Below are positions 1-9,464 of a DNA stretch of 64,000 nucleotides, piece by piece. The position numbers and the translations under genes are program-made. Source of the DNA: Kofleriaceae bacterium (GTDB lineage Bacteria; Myxococcota_A; Polyangia; Haliangiales; Haliangiaceae); contig JAGPCY010000014.1 in NCBI GenBank assembly GCA_018057825.1, forward strand, positions 62,001 to 126,000, read 5' to 3'. How positions within the stretch are numbered: the stretch's first letter is position 1; every line of letters starts with the position of its first letter. The notes beneath the pieces were generated by a model that did not search any database, was not told the origin of the DNA, and saw only the letters and a program-made list of their open reading frames with translations.

Positions 1-843
1 GGCGGCGACCGGCCAGACCTCGACCCCGGTCGGCCCAGCCAGACAGAGGCCGACCTCGTCGTCGGGGTTGTCGGCGACCGCGAAGCCGTAGCCCGACATG
101 AGCGTGGCGTTGTCGAAGCCGCCGTAGGAGATCACGATCTCGTCGCCCTCGGCCAGCGCCTGGCTGGCGGTCAGCGCGAAGCCGGCGCGCGCGGCGTCGT
201 AGCCCCAGCGCGCGGTCGGCGGCCCGCAGTTGCACAGCTCGATCACCGGGACCAAGGCCCGGCCGGCCCCGACCAGCCCGTCGACGCCGAAGCACCGGCT
301 GCGGATCGCGGCCCGCGCCCAGGCGTAGGTCGCGAGGTCGGCGGCGCTCGGCAGGAGCGGCGCGATCACCGCCGCGTCGGCGACGACCAGGGCGATCGCG
401 TCCTCGATCGCAGCCAGCGCGCGGGTGCCGACCAGCGCCAGGCGCTCGTCGATCGGGCGAAACTGCGGCAGCGCGATCGCGATCGGCAGCGCGTCGACGT
501 AGGGCCGCCACGGCGATTCGGGATCGGCGCGCGCGTCGGCCAGCCACGCGGCCATCACCGCCTGCGGGCCGAGGTCCTCGGCGCGCGCCGCGAGCTGCGC
601 GCCGATCGGGCCGGCGGCGACGTCGCCGTCGGTCACCATCAGGTGGCGCGGCACGAAGGCCAGCGGGGCCTCGGCCGCGACCGCGCGGCGCGCGAACACC
701 CCGCGGCCGCCGAGCGGCGACGGGCCCAGCGCGATCGCGTCGACCTCGGCGCCGGCCAGGGTCGCCCACACCAGCAGCCGACCTAGCTCATCGGGGCCAG
801 GCTCGGCCGCGACCAGCCGCGGCAGCGGCGCGCCGGCGCGCAT
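1..843 (-). CDS. SET-domain protein, partial (C-terminus outside window)
   Basis: I translated this from the ATG at 843; 281 codons stay open to the window edge. The protein resembles the SETD3/Rubisco-LSMT type of SET-domain lysine methyltransferase. It has GGRGVFARR near residue 45, SRCFGVD then ELCNCG near residue 201, and EGDEIVISYGGFDNATLMSG followed by YGFAVADNPDDE. These match the family's cofactor and substrate segments. The family's usual DxxNH motif reads ELCNC here, so the His is replaced by Cys. The start codon overlaps the stop of the upstream lipoprotein gene (TAATG), so the two are probably co-translated. The target, if any, cannot be read from sequence. The missing C-terminal part would hold the Rubisco-LSMT substrate-binding domain in the full family. 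Confidence 0.75.
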   Translation of the reverse strand, partial: MRAGAPLPRLVAAEPGPDELGRLLVWATLAGAEVDAIALGPSPLGGRGVFARRAVAAEAPLAFVPRHLMVTDGDVAAGPIGAQLAARAEDLGPQAVMAAWLADARADPESPWRPYVDALPIAIALPQFRPIDERLALVGTRALAAIEDAIALVVADAAVIAPLLPSAADLATYAWARAAIRSRCFGVDGLVGAGRALVPVIELCNCGPPTARWGYDAARAGFALTASQALAEGDEIVISYGGFDNATLMSGYGFAVADNPDDEVGLCLAGPTGVEVWPVAA

Positions 844-2387
844 TACTGCGGCAGGATCCGGATGCGGCGGACCAGCTCGTGGCGCTCGCGGCGCGCCGGG
901 TTGGCGACGCCGGCGGTCGGCTCGACGGTGGCGACGATCCGCTCCTCGCCGGCGCGGGTCGGGATCAAGCGGCCGTCGGTGAGCACGGTCGTGATCGTGG
1001 TCGCGGTAGCGAGCTGGGCCTGGCCGCCGTCGACCGCCGACACCACCGGCGGATGGGTCGCGGTCGACGCGATCACCGCGACCGCGCCCTTGCGGCTGAC
1101 CAGCTTCGACTGCACGGTCACGACCGTGTCGCGGCCGCCGATGCGCGTCGGCACCGTCGTGGTCCAGCGCGCGCCGGGCGCGATCGGCTCGCTCGGCAGC
1201 GCGACGAAGGTGGCCATCGACTCGGTGAGCCCGGCCAGCACCCGCGGCGTGAATGGTCGCGGTCGCGGCACCGTGACCGCGCTGGCGGCGACCCGACCAT
1301 CGGGGTCGACCTCGCTCGCGAAGACCGCGCCCACCAGGGTCTCCATCCCGGCGACGGTGGCCGGCGTCGCGCGCGGGCCCAGCGCGGTGGCCTCGGCGAC
1401 CGTGAACGTGTAACGGAACCGGCCGCTCGGCTCGATCGCGACGACCTGCGCGGTGCCGCGCAACACCGTGGTCGGCTGCTCGACCTCGGCCTTGGTCCCG
1501 GTGCCGTTGTCGGAGATCGCGCGGGTCGCGATCTCGTAGGCCACCGGCTGCGTCGAGCCCGCCGCCGCGGTCACCGTCAACCGGGCGCGCTTGCCCTTGC
1601 CGGGATCGTCGAGGCGCACGGTGGCGGCCTCGACGTCGAGAGGCGTGGTGAAGGGCTGCGACGACGGCAGCGCCGGGGCCTGGCCCCAGGCCAGGGCGCC
1701 CGCGATGATGCCGCGTTCGGCCAGGGCGGTGCCGCCGCCGACCAGGCCGCGGGTCGGGTGCAAGCACACGATCCATCGGGTCGCGGTGGTGCCGAGCTGG
1801 TTCTCGGTCGCGGCGCACCAGGCGTCGTCGAGGGCGAAGGCGTCGAGGCGGCCGTCGATGGCGGGCAGCCCGGCGGCCGCATCGGCGTCGGCGTGGGCGG
1901 TCGCGGTCCGCGGCGCCGGCTCGGCGGCCAGCCGCATCGGCTCGGTGGCGGTCCACGCCAGCACTCCGGCCTCGTCGTCGGGCAGCGGGGTCACGGTGGT
2001 GAGGTGCTCGGTGAACCACAGGCCGGTCGCGGTGGCGATCACGCCGACCCGTGGCAGCAAGCGGTTGAACGGCACGCCCCCCGTGCTCACCAGCTCGCGA
2101 TCGCTCTCGCAGGTCAGGAACCCAACCCGCGCCGTCGCATAGGCGCGCTGCGCCACCACCTCGCAGGTGATCTGCGGCGACGGCTCGAGCGGCAGCTCCG
2201 CGCCCGTCACCAGCGGGAACGCCCAGCGCGCGCCCTTCACGAACAAGCCCGCGTAGGGCGCCGTGTCGGGTAGCTCGAGGGCCTCTGCGTCGGCCCCCTC
2301 CGTCGGCACCACCAGCGGCGGGGTCGAGACCTGGCTCCCGCCACAGGCGGACAGCGCGAGCGCGAGCGGCAGCGCGAGACGTTGCAT
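843..2387 (-). CDS. Large lipoprotein of unknown function
   Basis: The frame is open from 2429, but the Met at 2387 gives a proper lipoprotein signal (MQRLALPLALALSACGG), so I place the start there. The mature protein of about 500 residues begins at the Cys of LSAC and is presumably lipid-anchored. The rest is rich in beta-forming, Ala/Thr/Val segments, with a central PLPDDEAGVLAWTATEPMRL-like stretch, and shows no catalytic motif I recognise. It ends with basic residues and its stop overlaps the start of the SET-domain gene, which suggests a two-gene transcript. A hexanucleotide array lies about 120 bp upstream. Confidence 0.8.
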   Translation of the reverse strand: MQRLALPLALALSACGGSQVSTPPLVVPTEGADAEALELPDTAPYAGLFVKGARWAFPLVTGAELPLEPSPQITCEVVAQRAYATARVGFLTCESDRELVSTGGVPFNRLLPRVGVIATATGLWFTEHLTTVTPLPDDEAGVLAWTATEPMRLAAEPAPRTATAHADADAAAGLPAIDGRLDAFALDDAWCAATENQLGTTATRWIVCLHPTRGLVGGGTALAERGIIAGALAWGQAPALPSSQPFTTPLDVEAATVRLDDPGKGKRARLTVTAAAGSTQPVAYEIATRAISDNGTGTKAEVEQPTTVLRGTAQVVAIEPSGRFRYTFTVAEATALGPRATPATVAGMETLVGAVFASEVDPDGRVAASAVTVPRPRPFTPRVLAGLTESMATFVALPSEPIAPGARWTTTVPTRIGGRDTVVTVQSKLVSRKGAVAVIASTATHPPVVSAVDGGQAQLATATTITTVLTDGRLIPTRAGEERIVATVEPTAGVANPARRERHELVRRIRILPQ

Positions 2388-2479
2388 CGCCGCGATGCTA
2401 CGGGATGCCGAGCCTCCGCGCCCGATCAACCCGCCCGTTCTCGCCGCCCGGGCGCCCCGCGACGAGCGGTGCCCCGAGC

Positions 2480-2612
2480 CGCTACGAGGCCCCGAGGCGG
2501 AAGCGGGCGAGACCGAGACCGGGGCCGAGGCCGAGGCCGAGGCCGAGACCGAGGCCGAGACCGAGACCGAGACCGAGGCCGAGACGCTGCGAGGCCCCGG
2601 GGCGGAAGCGGC
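2480..2612. repeat. GAGACC/GAGGCC hexamer array A with flanking direct repeats
   Basis: From 2509 to 2586 the plus strand is about 13 copies of GAGRCC. On the strand of the neighbouring minus-strand genes this reads GGTCTC/GGCCTC. The array is bracketed by two 28-bp direct repeats (2480-2507 and 2585-2612) differing at two positions, each containing CGAGGCCCCG. It sits between the stop of the zinc-ribbon gene (2669) and the start of the lipoprotein at 2387. The array is open in all frames because its unit is six bases long. I do not consider it coding. Confidence 0.9.
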
Positions 2613-2668
2613 CAGCGAACCGGGCGCTTGGCCGGTCGCGTCGGCGGGGTCTATCCATCACCAGGGAT

Positions 2669-3040
2669 TCAGCGCCGACGAGCACCGCGCGTGCTCGCGA
2701 ACCACAGCGCGCCTTGTTCCCAGAGCCGGTCGAGGCGATCCAGTAGTGGCTCGCTGCGCTCCAGCGCGTCGAACTGCTCGAGCGACAGGTCTGCAAACGG
2801 ATCAGGACCGACCTCAACTTTCGGGGTGACGCGTGGCAGGTGAGTCGTCGTGCGGCATCGGGGGCACCACACCCAGAGCGTCCCGCGACCAGTCTCTGGC
2901 TTGAAGGCGTGGAAGTAGCCGCGCAACGCCGCCTCCGCGCAGCGCGGGCACGCGATCTCGTGCTCGCCCGCGAGCGTCCGACTCCCCGCCCCCATGAATG
3001 GGAACTGGTACGGCCCACCTGCTTGGGTCCATCGCGTCAC
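2669..3040 (-). CDS. Small zinc-ribbon protein
   Basis: This 123-residue protein starts at a GTG. It has two CPRC pairs, at about residues 33-36 and 59-62, separated by roughly 22 residues, which is a typical zinc-ribbon spacing. The C-terminal part (DPFADLSLEQFDALERSEPL) looks helical and acidic. There is no signal peptide, so it is probably cytoplasmic. I cannot name a family. The 115 bp upstream, up to the next gene, hold nothing clear apart from a short plus-strand open tail ending at 3104 that could be a gene remnant. Confidence 0.7.
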   Translation of the reverse strand: MTRWTQAGGPYQFPFMGAGSRTLAGEHEIACPRCAEAALRGYFHAFKPETGRGTLWVWCPRCRTTTHLPRVTPKVEVGPDPFADLSLEQFDALERSEPLLDRLDRLWEQGALWFASTRGARRR

Positions 3041-3155
3041 GGGCCTAGTCCGACCGGGCGACGGCGGGCGCTACGACGTCCGCTTCAGCCTGTTCTTGCG
3101 GTGAGTGAGACGAAACGAACGTCCCGGGGAGCGCACCCGTAGGGTTGATCGCTCT

Positions 3156-3653
3156 CTACGGCTCCGCGGCGCAGAACGCCTGCAGGTCGCCGGTCAGGCG
3201 CTCGCCGGGCTTGGGCACCGGCTCGCCGCCGTGCTCGCGCATGAGGGACTCGTCGCGGCACTCGTAGCGGTCGCGGCAGTCGCCGGAGCCCGAGCAGGTC
3301 CGCATGCAGTAGCGGACCTCGGAGGACCGCGGGACGCACTGGCCGCGCAGGGTGCAGACCTCATCGATCGAGCACATGTCTGTGGCCAGGTCTTCGGTGG
3401 CCGGGTCGCACGGCCGGTTGCCGAAGGACGCGGCGTAGAACCGGACGCACACGGCCTCGTCGGGGCAGGTGTTCCAGTCGCAGCCCTGCTCGGTGCAGTA
3501 GCCGCCGGGCGACGCGGTGTCGCAGATGCGGGCGGGGTTGCTGCCATCCCCGCAGTCGAGGCTGGTCGAGCACTCGTCGCCGATCTCCTGGCCGCAGGCG
3601 GCGGCGAGGAGCGACACGATCACGATGGCGACGCGGGACATGAGGGCGCGCAT
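3156..3653 (-). CDS. Cysteine-rich lipoprotein
   Basis: This is a 165-residue protein with a lipoprotein signal (MSRVAIVIVSLLAAACGQ). An alternative start is the Met at 3641. After the lipid-anchor Cys the mature part carries about 18 further cysteines in short spacings (CSTSLDCGDG, CTEQGCDWNTC, CMRTCSGSGDCRDRYEC). This pattern is seen in secreted disulfide-rich modules of myxobacterial lipoproteins. No enzymatic motif is seen. It is divergent from dtd across about 100 bp. Confidence 0.8.
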   Translation of the reverse strand: MRALMSRVAIVIVSLLAAACGQEIGDECSTSLDCGDGSNPARICDTASPGGYCTEQGCDWNTCPDEAVCVRFYAASFGNRPCDPATEDLATDMCSIDEVCTLRGQCVPRSSEVRYCMRTCSGSGDCRDRYECRDESLMREHGGEPVPKPGERLTGDLQAFCAAEP

Positions 3654-3760
3654 CCTAGCAGGCCTTGGGCAAGACGGGAGCGGAGGGGGTGTCCGGGTTG
3701 GACCGAGGGTGACCGCGGGAGGTTGCCTGGGCAGGGGCGGGCTCCGTATATAAACGTGCG

Positions 3761-4213
3761 ATGCGAGCGGTCGTCCAGCGCTGCCGGCGCGGCCAGGTCA
3801 AGGTCGACGGGGCGGTCGTGGGCGCGATCGAGCACGGCCTGGTGGTGCTGCTGGGCGCCGGCGCGGGCGACGGTCCCGACGATGTCACCTACGTCGTCGA
3901 CAAGCTCGTCGGGCTGCGGATCTTCGCCGACGACGACGGCAAGATGAACCGGTCGGTCAAGGACGTCGGGGGCGGGGTCCTCCTGATCTCGCAGTTCACG
4001 CTGTACGGTGACGTCCGCAAGGGTCGGCGCCCGGCCTTCGTCGACGCCCTTGCGCCGGGTCCGGCCGAGGCGCTCTACGAGCAAGCGGTGGCCGCCACCC
4101 GGGCGGCCGGCGTGGCGCGGGTCGCGACCGGGGTGTTCCGCGCCGACATGCAGGTCGAGCTGGTCAACGACGGCCCCGTCACGATCCTCATCGACTCGCG
4201 GCGCCAGTTCTAG
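3761..4213 (+). CDS. dtd: D-aminoacyl-tRNA deacylase
   Basis: At 150 residues this is the usual length for Dtd. The protein hydrolyses D-aminoacyl-tRNA, and also glycyl-tRNA(Ala), as cytoplasmic proofreading. It begins MRAVVQRC and carries the two family hallmarks: SQFTLYGD around residue 78 and NDGPVTILID near the C-terminus, which holds the cross-subunit Gly-Pro motif. The ATG at 3761 fits the family N-terminus exactly. It is monocistronic here: a lipoprotein gene diverges upstream and a hexamer array begins soon after the stop. Confidence 0.96.
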   Translation: MRAVVQRCRRGQVKVDGAVVGAIEHGLVVLLGAGAGDGPDDVTYVVDKLVGLRIFADDDGKMNRSVKDVGGGVLLISQFTLYGDVRKGRRPAFVDALAPGPAEALYEQAVAATRAAGVARVATGVFRADMQVELVNDGPVTILIDSRRQF

Positions 4214-4736
<523 letters not shown>

Positions 4737-5528
4737 ATGCCGAACATCTCTCCTCGCCTTTCCCTCCTTGGCATCGTCTCGGGTTCGCTCTTCGCGGCCG
4801 CGTGTGGCGGCGGCGGCGAGGCTGGCGTCGCGGTCTCGGCCCTGACCAGCGCCGGGCAGCGCCCGGTGGCCGCCGACGCCCAGGGGCTGTCGTTCACGAT
4901 CGATCAGGGCCTCCTCCACCTGCGGCACATCGAGCTCGACCTGCCGAGCGGTACGACCTGCGCCGACATCGCCGATCGCCTCAGCGGCGCCGAGTGTGAC
5001 GACGCCGACGACCTCGACGACGAGGCCAAGATCCACATCGCCGGCCCGTTCGTGGTCGACATGATCGCCGGGACCTCGACCCCGAGCCTGGCGGGGGTGA
5101 CCATCCCGGCCGGCACCTACCGCCGGATCGACCTGCGCGTCGACGACGGCCTGCCCGAGCAAGGCCTGGTCGAGCCGGGCAGCCCCCTCGACGACAACGC
5201 CCTGGCGGTGATCGCCAGCTTCGACGACGGCGGCACCCCGGCGATCCTCGACCTGCGCCTCAACTTCGACGAGGACATCCGCATCGAGCAGCCCGGCGGC
5301 GTCGCGGTGGCCGAAGGCGACGACCTGATCGCCCGCTTCGCCGCGACCAACTGGCTCGCGGGCGTCGACCTGGCGGCGTGCGCGGCGACCTTGACCCCGG
5401 TCGGCGGCCGCTACGTGATCGACGATCGCAACGACGGCGCCTGCGCCGGCATCGAGGACCTGGTCAAGAACGCGATGAAGGAGAGCGGGGACCTGGTCGA
5501 TTCGGACGACGACTCCGACGACGACTGA
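4737..5528 (+). CDS. Lipoprotein with DUF4382-like domain and acidic tail
   Basis: The ATG at 4737 gives a lipoprotein signal ending FAAACGG; the frame is open slightly further upstream. The 263-residue product has a beta-rich domain with LSFTIDQGLLHLRHIELDLP, then a segment with PAGTYRRIDLRVDD. This resembles the DUF4382-type carbohydrate-binding-like fold of bacterial lipoproteins, but I am not certain. The C-terminus ends in a strongly acidic run (DSDDDSDDD). The downstream gene is convergent. No function is assigned. Confidence 0.8.
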   Translation: MPNISPRLSLLGIVSGSLFAAACGGGGEAGVAVSALTSAGQRPVAADAQGLSFTIDQGLLHLRHIELDLPSGTTCADIADRLSGAECDDADDLDDEAKIHIAGPFVVDMIAGTSTPSLAGVTIPAGTYRRIDLRVDDGLPEQGLVEPGSPLDDNALAVIASFDDGGTPAILDLRLNFDEDIRIEQPGGVAVAEGDDLIARFAATNWLAGVDLAACAATLTPVGGRYVIDDRNDGACAGIEDLVKNAMKESGDLVDSDDDSDDD

Positions 5529-5648
5529 GCGCGCGACGTCTCTGCGGGAAGGGCCGCCGGACGTCTTGCGGATGTGGCGCCCGTGCGCGGTGTTGCTCCT
5601 GGCGGTCGCGGTGGCGGAGCTGCCGGCGCTGGTGGGGCTGCCGTAGCG

Positions 5649-6515
5649 CTACGGCTGCGCCACCACGTCTTCGCAGTGGCCCTCGCCGTTGATGTGACCG
5701 ACGGTCGTCACCTGATGCACGATGTACTGCGCGAGGTTGACGATCGCGGCGCCCGCCGGATCGCGTAGCGAGCCGACCTGGTAGCGGGCCTGGCCGCGCA
5801 GATCGACCGCGGCCAGCTCGGCGAAGGTGATCGCGCCGTCGGCGATGGTGCCGTCGGCGCCGTCGGCGTCGGCGATGAGCTGGAACGCGACGTTGGGCTC
5901 ATCGGAGACCGCGTCGTCGTAGAACAGGTGATCGGCGTGGATCGTGGCCCGCGCCGCCAAGGTGTTGCCGTCGACGTCGCCGCCCAGATCGCAGTGCAGG
6001 AAGGTCAGCTTGGTGGTGAAGCCCCAGTCGAAGGTCCGCGTCTCGCTGCCCTTGGTCGCCTGGCCGCGCACCCACACGCTGTAGCCACCGGCGGTCATGG
6101 CGGCGGCGGTGGTCGCGTCGACGTTGACCGCGATCGGGTTCGGCGCGGCGCGCAGCTCGTAGCCGAAGTGATCGTAGTAGCCGGGCGGGGCGTCGGCGAG
6201 CTCGACCAGGGCGTGACCAGCGCCCGCGGTGGGCTGCGCCAGGTCGACCAGGCGGAACGTCGGGTCGCCGACGTCGGTGCCGTCCTCGCCGGCGCGCCCG
6301 ACGGTGTTGCCGATCGACACCACGAAGGCGTCGAAGCCGATGGCCCAGCCGTCGATCAGCTCGTCGGCCGGGATGCCCTCCTCGATGAAGTCCTCACCCC
6401 ACACCGACACCGCGAGCGTGCCGGGCTGAGGATCGTCGCCGCAGGCCGTCAGGGCCAGGGCACAGGTGGTGAAGAGCGCAGTCTTGAACGTGGTGGTGGC
6501 GGTGGTGCGAGCCAT
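5649..6515 (-). CDS. Lipoprotein of the TonB-receptor operon (2)
   Basis: The start is the ATG at 6515, which has an AGGAG ribosome site eight bases upstream. The frame is open far beyond it, but only by chance. The 288-residue product has a lipoprotein signal (TCALALTACGD). It contains a beta-rich body with SVWGEDFIEEGIPADEL, then APPGYYDHFGYEL, a layout recalling MbnP-like metal-binding lipoproteins; that resemblance is inferred by eye. It is the last gene of a four-gene minus-strand unit and follows the other lipoprotein by 20 bp. A role in substrate capture for the neighbouring TonB receptor is likely but unproven. Confidence 0.82.
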   Translation of the reverse strand: MARTTATTTFKTALFTTCALALTACGDDPQPGTLAVSVWGEDFIEEGIPADELIDGWAIGFDAFVVSIGNTVGRAGEDGTDVGDPTFRLVDLAQPTAGAGHALVELADAPPGYYDHFGYELRAAPNPIAVNVDATTAAAMTAGGYSVWVRGQATKGSETRTFDWGFTTKLTFLHCDLGGDVDGNTLAARATIHADHLFYDDAVSDEPNVAFQLIADADGADGTIADGAITFAELAAVDLRGQARYQVGSLRDPAGAAIVNLAQYIVHQVTTVGHINGEGHCEDVVAQP

Positions 6516-6535
6516 GGGAGCTCCTGATCGGGCCG

Positions 6536-7279
6536 TCAGCGTGGGGCGACGGCGTAGTGGTCGTGGGTGGTGATGGTCCGGCGCAGCACGTTGTGCTCGA
6601 GGGAGCCGGGCCGCAGGGTGAGGACGCCGGCGGTGACCGGCAGGGTCGCGAAGTCGAGGCCGTCGAAGGCGGTGTCGCCCTCGGTCGCGTCGGTCGGCCG
6701 GAAGTCGATCGCCAGCGGCGCGGTCGCGGTCTCGGTGATCACCGCGGCGAACGGCGCGCCGATGACCGCGGTGTCGACCTCGACGTCGAGCACCGCGTCG
6801 AACCCGGTCGTGGCGCCGTCGCGCTCGACCGTGCCGGTGACGTGCAAGGCGTGGCCGACGAGCGGGTCGTCGGCGGCCAGGCCATCGGCGGCATCGGCGG
6901 CGCGGAACCCGAAGTTCGCGCCCTGGTAGTCGCCGACGATCAGGGTCGCCAGCCCGAGGGTGGTCGGGGCCGCGGCGTCCCAGCGCAGGATGAAGCGGCC
7001 GGGCAGCTCGCCGGTGACCTCGCCGCCGGCGCTGTGGCCGGGGTGTGGCGGGGCGATGCGCGCCGCGGCGTGCTGTTCGCCCTCGATCGTGAACTGCACG
7101 TCGGCGATCGCGGCGCGCACCGAGGTCAACGTGATCGTGTAGCCGAGGTCGGTGGTGAGCGCGGGCGGCGGGCCCGCGGTGGTGGTGACCGGGAGCTGGA
7201 TCGTGGCGGCCTCCTCGGAGGCGCTGCACGCGGCCAGCGCCGCGGCGAACAGAGCAGGGGGCAGGAAGGTGCGGGACAT
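6536..7279 (-). CDS. Lipoprotein of the TonB-receptor operon (1)
   Basis: This is a 247-residue lipoprotein with signal MSRTFLPPALFAAALAACS. A GGAGA ribosome site precedes its ATG. The mature part has an N-terminal beta region and the segment VQFTIEGEQHAAARIAPPHP, with several His residues (also HPGHSAGG and TTHDHYAV at the C-terminus) that could bind metal. It lies 16 bp downstream of the TonB receptor gene and 20 bp upstream of the second lipoprotein, so it is surely co-transcribed. No family name is assigned. Confidence 0.82.
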   Translation of the reverse strand: MSRTFLPPALFAAALAACSASEEAATIQLPVTTTAGPPPALTTDLGYTITLTSVRAAIADVQFTIEGEQHAAARIAPPHPGHSAGGEVTGELPGRFILRWDAAAPTTLGLATLIVGDYQGANFGFRAADAADGLAADDPLVGHALHVTGTVERDGATTGFDAVLDVEVDTAVIGAPFAAVITETATAPLAIDFRPTDATEGDTAFDGLDFATLPVTAGVLTLRPGSLEHNVLRRTITTHDHYAVAPR

Positions 7280-7295
7280 GGGGTCTCCGTGGGGG

Positions 7296-9404
7296 CTACA
7301 GCGTGAGCGCGGCCCCGAGGCGGACGCCGAACGGACGTCCAGGTGAGATGTGGACGCGGGGCAGCGCGCTCGCGGGCTGCGCGCGATCCCAGCGCGAGGC
7401 GAAGTGGTACTCGCCCTCGTTCCAGTCGGTGGCGGTCAGGTTGTCGAGCTGCAGCACGAGCTGCCAGCGGCCGCGTCGCCACCCCGCTAGCCCATCGACC
7501 ACCGCCGACGCGGCGGCGGTGGCGCCGTGGGACAGCGGCCGTGGCCCGAGGAACCGACCGGCGACGCCGGCGCTCCACGGCCCGTGTTCCCAGCGCAGCT
7601 CGCCGCTGGCCAGGAGGCGCGGCGCCCCCGGCACCGGGTTGTCGGTCACGACGTAGCGCGCGTCGACCGCGGTCACGTCGCCGCGCACGCGCAGCCCGGG
7701 CCACGGCGCGGCCTCGATCGCGACCTCGACCCCGAGGCGACGCGAGCCGTCGCGCAGGGCGTTCACGCCGGAGACGTGATCGAACAGCGACTCGCGCTCG
7801 ATCCAGGTGGCGAAGCCGGTGGCAGCCAGCGCCAGGTGCGCGTTGCGCCACTGCCCGCCCAGCTCGACCGCGTCGGCGGCGGTGATCGCGGCGTCGCCGC
7901 CGTCGTAGGTCGAGGCGTCCTCGCCCTCGCGCGACGGTCGCCGGGTGAAGGCCCGGGCCTCGGGCGGACGCAGCCCGCGACCGGCGGCGGCCGCGAGCTG
8001 GAGGCGATCGCGGCGCCAGGCCACGGTCAGCCGCGGCGCGACCGCGCCGACCGCGCCGCGATCGCTGGCCTCGGGCGTGAGGCGATCGCGGGCGTCGACC
8101 TGCTGCGCCGCGACGTGGGCCCCGCCGACCGCGGTGACGCGGCCGCGCCTTACCTCTCCGCCCAGCCAGCCGCCGACGCTGGTGATCGTCGCGTCGAGGG
8201 CGCGCTCGGCGCGCCACGGCGTGCCGTCGGCGTCGACCCGATCTTCGAGCTGGGTCAGCGCCTCGTGGGCCAACTCGAGCCCCGCGACCACGCGGACCCG
8301 GGCGCCGACCGCGCGCTGCCACGCCACGCGGGCCCCACCGCTGGTCGCGGTGTGGCGCTGGTAGCGGGCGTCGCCGAGCTCGGGGTTGGTCAGGTAGCCG
8401 GTGAAGTTCTCGGTCAGCTCGAGGCCGCGCCAGCCCAGCCACGCGCCGCCGTCGACGCGGTCGCGCCCTTCGCCCCACTGCAGCGCCATCCCGGCGAGGA
8501 GCCGCCGGGCCGCGCCGCCCAGCTCGCCGGACGGCGCGCTGCCGCGATCGAACGTGCCGCGCTCGAGATCGTCGAGGGGGATCACGCCCGGCTCGCCGAA
8601 CCGGGCGGCGTGACCGAGCACCAGCGGCCGCAGGACTACGGCGCCGCTTCTCAGCTCGGTCTGGGCCACCGCGGTCGCCCGCGCGGCGCTCCGGCCCTGG
8701 CCGAAGCCGTCATCGCGCATCACCTCGACCGCCGCGAGCTCGGCGGTGGGCCCGTCGTGCGGCGCGGTCAGCGCCACGACCTGATGGCGGTTGGTCGAGC
8801 CCAGGGTGTAGCCGACCCGATGGCCGCGCTCCTCGGTACCGAGGGTCAGATCGATCGCGCCGGCGGTGGCGAACCAGCCATCGCCGAGCTCGAAGGGCCC
8901 CTTGCGCGCGACCACCCCGGTCACGACCTCGGGGATGACCACCCCGAGATCGGCGTAGCCCTGGCCGTGGACGTTGGACTGCTCGTTCAAGAGGACGCCG
9001 CCGACCCGGATCGCGAGATCGGCGCCGTGGATCGCGTCGAAGCCGCGCAAGAAGTACTGCTGGCCTTTGCCCTCGCTGCCGTGCTGGCTCTGGTACAGGC
9101 CGGGCACGACGCGCAAGAGGTCATCGGCGTTCTTGTGGGGCGTGAGCGCGAGGTCGCGGGCCGACACCACGCGCACCGAGCTGGTGGGGCTCACCACCGG
9201 CGCGGCCACGTCGTCGACGACGATCACCTCGGTCACCTCGTCGCCGTGAGCGGCGAGGTAGGCGGCGAGCTGGGCGTCGAGGTCGGCGGTGGTGGCGGCG
9301 GGATCGGGTGACGGCGAGACGGGCACGACGGCACGGGCTGGCTGCCCCCACGCGAACGCGGGCGCGACCAGCACCAGCGCGCCGGCCACGAGGCGAGCGT
9401 GCAT
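7296..9404 (-). CDS. TonB-dependent outer-membrane receptor
   Basis: This is a 702-residue receptor. I start at the ATG at 9404 because GGGAG lies five bases upstream; the GTG two codons earlier is less suitable. A signal peptide ending near AFAWGQ is followed by a TonB-box-like EVIVVDD near residue 60. A plug domain follows (SARDLALTPHKNADDLLRVV, then YFLRGFDAIHGADLAIRVGG), then a long beta-barrel ending with a GVRLGAALTL strand. It should import a chelated metal or similar compound using TonB energy. The substrate is unknown, but its operon partners are His-rich or lipid-anchored, which points to a metal. Confidence 0.92.
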   Translation of the reverse strand: MHARLVAGALVLVAPAFAWGQPARAVVPVSPSPDPAATTADLDAQLAAYLAAHGDEVTEVIVVDDVAAPVVSPTSSVRVVSARDLALTPHKNADDLLRVVPGLYQSQHGSEGKGQQYFLRGFDAIHGADLAIRVGGVLLNEQSNVHGQGYADLGVVIPEVVTGVVARKGPFELGDGWFATAGAIDLTLGTEERGHRVGYTLGSTNRHQVVALTAPHDGPTAELAAVEVMRDDGFGQGRSAARATAVAQTELRSGAVVLRPLVLGHAARFGEPGVIPLDDLERGTFDRGSAPSGELGGAARRLLAGMALQWGEGRDRVDGGAWLGWRGLELTENFTGYLTNPELGDARYQRHTATSGGARVAWQRAVGARVRVVAGLELAHEALTQLEDRVDADGTPWRAERALDATITSVGGWLGGEVRRGRVTAVGGAHVAAQQVDARDRLTPEASDRGAVGAVAPRLTVAWRRDRLQLAAAAGRGLRPPEARAFTRRPSREGEDASTYDGGDAAITAADAVELGGQWRNAHLALAATGFATWIERESLFDHVSGVNALRDGSRRLGVEVAIEAAPWPGLRVRGDVTAVDARYVVTDNPVPGAPRLLASGELRWEHGPWSAGVAGRFLGPRPLSHGATAAASAVVDGLAGWRRGRWQLVLQLDNLTATDWNEGEYHFASRWDRAQPASALPRVHISPGRPFGVRLGAALTL

Positions 9405-9464
9405 GGGCACTCCCGGTCGAGGACGAGGGCGAGGGCGCCGCGAGGCGGCGACGACGGCGAGGTC

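Noticed and set aside
3041-3104. A plus-strand tail reading GRYDVRFSLFLR then stop
   Set aside because: It looks like the end of a coding region, but no upstream frame supports it. Too short to call a pseudogene.
5572-5646. A 24-codon plus-strand ORF with a hydrophobic stretch (MWRPCAVLLLAVAVAE)
   Set aside because: No clear ribosome site and too short to judge; it fills the gap between two convergent genes by chance as easily as by function.
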